Shown here: positions 60,989-64,000 of the stretch, piece after piece
Layout: each line of letters begins with the position of its first letter
Numbering within the stretch: the stretch's first letter is position 1
Assembly (NCBI GenBank): GCA_938005745.1
Contig: CALLMM010000019.1
Coordinates: forward strand, 17,150 to 81,149
From: an uncultured Chthonomonadales bacterium
GTDB taxonomy: Bacteria > Armatimonadota > Chthonomonadetes > Chthonomonadales > CAJBBX01
Direction: 5' to 3'
DNA length: 64,000 bases
Made by a program: the position numbers and the translations under genes
Notes under the pieces: generated by a model
What the model was told of the DNA's origin: nothing
Databases searched by the model: none
The model's input: the letters and a program-made list of their open reading frames with translations, nothing else

Positions 60989-61795
60989 CTACCCCTGCCG
61001 CCGGAGAGATTGCAGGAAGCGTAACAGGTGCCGGTTGAACTCCTCCGGGTTTTCCAGATTGCTCATGTGCGCTGCGCCAGAGATCACGTGATATTCGGAT
61101 CGGGGGATTCGGCGGTGCATCGCTTGGGCGGCGGCGGGCGGCGTCAGCATGTCCTGTTCTCCCACGAGAATGAGTGTCGGGACGGCGATGGTGGTGAGGG
61201 CGTCGGTGGTGTCGGTTCGCAGCCCGAGCGCGATCGCTGTCCCGCTGATGCCGAGCGGCGAATTGGCGCAGATCAGGCGGCGGCAGAGCGCGACCGCTTC
61301 CGGGCGATCCCGAAAGGAGTGCGGTGCGAAGATCAGCGGCAGAAACTCCTCTGCGAACGCCTCCACGCCCTCCGTCTTCACCGTGCGAACGATGGCGGAC
61401 CGCCGCAGTCTGGCTTCATTTGAGTCGGCTTCGCTGCGCGTGTCGCAGAGCACAAGCGCGCGGACGCGATGCGGTTCGCGTTCTCGGGCGCGCAGGGCGA
61501 TATAGCCGCCCATCGAAAGCCCGCAGAGCGTGGCGGAAGGCAGCGCGAGGTAGTCCATCAGCGCGAAGAGATCGTCTACGAAGAACTCCAGCGAGTACTG
61601 CCCGTCTCCCGTGTCGCTCGCGCCGTGTCCCCGAATGTCAGGGGCGATGACGCGAAACTGCTCCGGCATCGCCTGAAGCTGCGGCGTCCACATCTCGTGG
61701 CTGAAGGGGAAGCCGTGCAAAAAGAGGATCGGCTCTCCCCGCGGGTCTCCCTGTTCATGGTAGAAGAGGGAGTGCCTGTTCAGTGTAACCTGAAT
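60989..61795 (-). CDS. Alpha/beta hydrolase with apparent ATT start
   Basis: A 268-residue alpha/beta hydrolase. Oxyanion-hole stretch FLHGFPFSHEMW, nucleophile Ser in CGLSMGGYIAL, Asp in LVGEQDMLTPP, His in GAAHMSN: a full triad. Without the first 25 residues (from a TTG at 61720) the protein would lack the strand YHEQGDPRGEPILF that all relatives have. Upstream in frame there is no ATG, GTG or TTG before a stop; an ATT at 61795 has GGAG seven bases ahead and gives the right length. A CTG at 61783 is the other option, or an error in the sequence. Confidence 0.82.
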   Translation of the reverse strand: MQVTLNRHSLFYHEQGDPRGEPILFLHGFPFSHEMWTPQLQAMPEQFRVIAPDIRGHGASDTGDGQYSLEFFVDDLFALMDYLALPSATLCGLSMGGYIALRAREREPHRVRALVLCDTRSEADSNEARLRRSAIVRTVKTEGVEAFAEEFLPLIFAPHSFRDRPEAVALCRRLICANSPLGISGTAIALGLRTDTTDALTTIAVPTLILVGEQDMLTPPAAAQAMHRRIPRSEYHVISGAAHMSNLENPEEFNRHLLRFLQSLRRQG

Positions 61796-61826
61796 AGTCT
61801 ATCTCCTTTCTCATTCGGCGACCCTC

Positions 61827-61980
61827 CTGTCTTTGCGAGAGAGGAGTCTCCATTCTAGCAGGTGGAAGATTGCTTCGCTGACGCTCGAAATGACGGAGTG
61901 GGGGCGTGTTGCGTGTATCAGGAACGGCAGAGCCGCCCGCTCTGTCATTGCGAGGGAGGTGTCAGCCGACCGAAGCAATC
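61827..61980. repeat. Dispersed GTCATTGCGAGG-type repeat cluster B
   Basis: Three units related to cluster A at 22153. 61827-61846 is a direct partial copy (CTGTCTTTGCGAGAGAGGAG), 61868-61894 an inverted copy (GATTGCTTCGCTGACGCTCG...), and 61942-61980 a direct full copy (CTGTCATTGCGAGGGAGG ... CCGAAGCAATC). The inverted and direct copies can pair over GATTGCTTCG/CGAAGCAATC. There is no gene in the 290-base gap. Confidence 0.75.
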
Positions 61981-62006
61981 TCAACCCCCCGACCGAAAAA
62001 CTGCTT

Positions 62007-62035
62007 TTGACGCGGCGCGGCAGGATCGCTATTAT
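62007..62035 (+). promoter_or_regulatory. Promoter of tRNA-Arg(CCT)
   Basis: TTGACG (62007-62012) and TATTAT (62030-62035) with a 17-base spacer, plus a second -10-like TATAAT at 62049-62054. The tRNA starts at 62086. Confidence 0.6.
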
Positions 62036-62085
62036 GTGCAAGGTGATGTATAATAGAATGGAGCATCACATGATGCGCCGCGCCC

Positions 62086-62158
62086 GCCTCCGTAGCTCAG
62101 TGGATAGAGCGCTTCCGTCCTAAGGAAGGCGTCGGGGGTTCGATTCCCTCCGGGGGCG
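62086..62158 (+). tRNA. tRNA-Arg, anticodon CCT
   Basis: Cloverleaf: acceptor GCCTCCG/CGGGGGC (one G-T pair), D stem GCTC/GAGC, anticodon stem CTTCC/GGAAG with loop GTCCTAA, T stem GGGGG/CCCTC, discriminator G. Anticodon CCT reads AGG. CCA is not encoded (CCT follows), unlike the tRNA at 59905. Confidence 0.93.
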
Positions 62159-62215
62159 CCTATTCTTCATCAAAGAAGTTCCTCTCATCTCCTGCCTCGC
62201 CCCTTTCCACTTCGC

Positions 62216-62237
62216 GGAGGAGGTGCTCTCCTCCTTT
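62216..62237 (+). terminator. Possible terminator downstream of tRNA-Arg(CCT)
   Basis: A seven-pair stem GGAGGAG/CTCCTCC with a five-base loop followed by only three T, 58 bases after the tRNA. The rest of the 250-base gap to the next gene shows nothing recognisable. Confidence 0.4.
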
Positions 62238-62410
62238 CGCGCGTTCACATTGATGCGGCGCAGGCAGACTCTCCGCCGCTTGCAGGCAGGCGTTATTTCT
62301 CTTCCGCCACCGGTTTTCCCGATCATCGCACAGGACTGACCGTATCGGCGCCGAATCTTGAACTGTTCAGGCAGAGCCGCTTACAACATCCTGTTCTGGA
62401 GGGGGGTACG

Positions 62411-63691
62411 ATGCAGATCAGCGTCTGGATGATCGCGCTTCTGATGGTCGCTCTCTTCGCCGTCTCCGCCGAGTCGCAGAATTTGCCGAACCTGTACAAT
62501 GTGCGTGAGTTCGGGGCGAAGGGCGACGGCGTAACGGACGATACCGCCGCTTTTCAGGCGGCGTTGGATAAGGCGGGGAAGGAGGGAGGAGGCGTTGTTC
62601 ATGCTCCTCGCGGCAACTATCTCTTCAAAGGACATCTCAACGTCCCCAACGCTGTCACGCTTCAGGGCATCTGGCAGTCGGTGCCGGCGCACAACGGCAT
62701 TCGCGATCAGGGGCTTCCCAAGCCTACCGACGATGGAACTACCTTCTTGGTCACGGAGAACGCCGATAAAGAGGACGGACCTCCCTTCATCACGCTCAAC
62801 ACCAACAGCACGCTCAAAGGGGTCGTCCTCTACTATCCCGAGCAGAACGTGAACGATACGCCGAAAGCCTACCCCTGGGCGATTGCCATGCGGGGTAAGA
62901 ACCCGGCGGTGCTGGATGTCGAGATGCTCAATCCCTATAACGGCATTGACGCCACGCAGAATGAGCGGCACCTGATCCGCAATGTGCACGGGCAGCCCAT
63001 CCGGCGCGGGGTATGGATAGACTCCATCTACGATATCGGGCGTGTCGAGAACGTCCATTTCAACCCCTGGTGGAGCATGCATCCGAAGCTCTTCCAGTGG
63101 CAGATGGCGAACGGCGAGGCGTTTATCTTCGGGCGCACCGACTGGCAGTACGTCCTCAACACCTTCTGCTTCGGCTACAAGGTCGGCTATCGGTTCATTC
63201 AGTCCACAGCGGGGGGTACGAACGGGAACTTCCTGGGGATCGGCGCGGACGACTGCTGGACGGCGGTCCTCGTTGAGCAGAGCGCGCCGTTTGGCATTCT
63301 GATCACCAACGGCGAGTTTGTCTCCTTCCACGGTCCCGATCCCACCATGGTCGAGGTAACAAAGACCCACACCGGCAGCGTGCGATTCGTCAACTGCGCC
63401 TTCTGGGGACCCTCCAATCAGATCGCGCGGATCGCAGGCAGCGGAACGGTTGGTTTCAGCGACTGCACCTTCACACAGTGGGATTCTAAACGAGAGGGAC
63501 GCTACGCCATTCAGGTCGAGAGCGGAACCGTGCTGATCCGCGGATGCGAGTTTCGCGAGAACAAAGCGCAGATCGAACTCGGCGAGGCGGTCAGGCGCGC
63601 CGTGATCACTGGAAACGTCATCACCGGCGCAATCCGGATCAGCAATAAGAGCAAGGGGTCGGTGCAGATCGGCAATAACGCCGGAGAGTAG
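62411..63691 (+). CDS. Secreted right-handed beta-helix protein (pectate-lyase-3 type)
   Basis: A 426-residue protein with a Sec signal (to about AVSAES) and the pectate-lyase-3/GH28-like opening VREFGAKGDGVTDDTAAFQAAL, followed by GGGVVHAPRGNYLF and many short strands with Asn and Gly turns (VRFVNCAFWG, VGFSDCTFTQW, VLIRGCEFREN). These are the rungs of a beta-helix. The class binds or cleaves polysaccharides; catalytic residues are not identifiable by eye. A strong GGAGGGGGG SD precedes ATG 62411. The Tat-exported protein gene follows by 43 bases. Confidence 0.82.
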   Translation: MQISVWMIALLMVALFAVSAESQNLPNLYNVREFGAKGDGVTDDTAAFQAALDKAGKEGGGVVHAPRGNYLFKGHLNVPNAVTLQGIWQSVPAHNGIRDQGLPKPTDDGTTFLVTENADKEDGPPFITLNTNSTLKGVVLYYPEQNVNDTPKAYPWAIAMRGKNPAVLDVEMLNPYNGIDATQNERHLIRNVHGQPIRRGVWIDSIYDIGRVENVHFNPWWSMHPKLFQWQMANGEAFIFGRTDWQYVLNTFCFGYKVGYRFIQSTAGGTNGNFLGIGADDCWTAVLVEQSAPFGILITNGEFVSFHGPDPTMVEVTKTHTGSVRFVNCAFWGPSNQIARIAGSGTVGFSDCTFTQWDSKREGRYAIQVESGTVLIRGCEFRENKAQIELGEAVRRAVITGNVITGAIRISNKSKGSVQIGNNAGE

Positions 63692-63734
63692 AACTCTAGT
63701 GAAGGAGAAGCTGCACGAGTGAAGGATGGATGCG

Positions 63735-64000
63735 ATGGAGAGACACTCGATGAGCCGACGTGAGTTTTTGTCAGCCGCTGCCGTCAGCGCGGCCGCTGTT
63801 GCCGCAGATGCGCCTGACCTGACAGGAGCCGTTGCCCCAGCCGTAGCAGCCCCGGCAGCAACCGGCGAGCCGTATGAACTTGCGGGAAACCGGATCGTCT
63901 TCACCAACTGGTTCTATGTACGTCCGGGCGGCTTTGGATGGTTCAACGCCCGAGGCGAGAACGTTACTGTGAGAGGAGACGAAGCGCCGGAGGAAGCCCA
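63735..64000 (+). CDS. Tat-exported protein, N-terminal part (cut by window end)
   Basis: The frame is open to the end of the window, giving the first 88 residues. MERHSMSRREFLSAAAVSAAA is a classic Tat signal (S-R-R-E-F-L), followed by an Ala/Pro linker and the mature start GEPYELAGNRIVFTNWFYV. The part seen belongs to no family I can name. ATG 63735 has GAAGGA ahead; ATG 63726 and 63750 are in frame too. It probably forms a unit with the beta-helix gene. Confidence 0.75.
   Translation, partial: MERHSMSRREFLSAAAVSAAAVAADAPDLTGAVAPAVAAPAATGEPYELAGNRIVFTNWFYVRPGGFGWFNARGENVTVRGDEAPEEA

Noticed and set aside
62120..62326. Small minus-strand ORF over the end of tRNA-Arg(CCT)
   Set aside because: It overlaps the tRNA, has no SD and a basic random-looking composition.

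Overview
The window is a GC-rich bacterial chromosome segment (about 60% GC by eye) with dense coding, long single-strand gene runs and frequent GTG/TTG starts behind good Shine-Dalgarno (SD) sites. Lipoprotein, Tat and Sec signals and a signal-bearing beta-rich protein suggest a cell with an outer membrane. A DUF1549/DUF1553 plus DUF1501 gene pair, H-X9-DG domains and secreted polysaccharide-active enzymes are typical of Armatimonadota, Planctomycetota and Verrucomicrobiota. Armatimonadota is my best guess, by inference only.

Layout. 1-3.3 kb (+): tail of a kynureninase, kynurenine formamidase, and a ribose-type ABC permease and binding lipoprotein without an ATPase. 3.4-8.0 kb (+): a cytochrome c/DUF1549/DUF1553 protein and its DUF1501 partner, closed by a terminator. 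8.1-21.9 kb (-): nine tightly packed genes that look like one transcription unit. In transcription order they are a giant FtsX-type permease with a degenerate M28 peptidase domain, an S9A oligopeptidase, an OPT-like transporter, two H-X9-DG membrane proteins, a duplicated-domain unknown, a PqqD protein, a small FtsX permease and a LolD-type ATPase. 22.3-28.6 kb (+): a METTL21-like methyltransferase and a carotenoid-modifying set (two CrtN/CrtI-like enzymes, an aldehyde dehydrogenase and an acyltransferase). 28.6-29.3 kb (-): a three-repeat HNH-repeat protein. 29.6-41.3 kb (+): a putative surface protein, creatininase, amidohydrolase, ECF sigma factor, an FN3/TPR-like ORF, an XRE-TPR regulator, RodA, an MFS-HEAT fusion and a GNAT enzyme.

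41.3-54.2 kb is mixed: GH5-like hydrolase, NamZ-type muramidase, a pyridine-nucleotide disulfide reductase, YprB-like exonuclease, PfkB kinase, GH78 rhamnosidase, a second METTL21-like enzyme, GNAT, GlnB and GlnA. glnA has a long leader with its own promoter and an intrinsic terminator upstream of the start codon. 54.2-59.7 kb (-) is the conserved housekeeping run ffh-rpsP-khpA-rimM-trmD-rplS-lepB-rnhB, the last fused to a YraN domain. 59.9-64 kb holds two tRNA-Arg genes (GCG and CCT), a NagB-like deaminase, an alpha/beta hydrolase apparently starting at ATT, a dispersed repeat cluster, a secreted beta-helix protein and the start of a Tat-exported protein.

The main candidate for an undescribed system is the 8-22 kb block. 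It joins a peptidase-derived but probably catalytically dead permease, a peptidase, a peptide-transporter-like protein and a PqqD/ABC module in one apparent operon. The glnA leader, the ATT start and the GCG tRNA-Arg are smaller, testable oddities.
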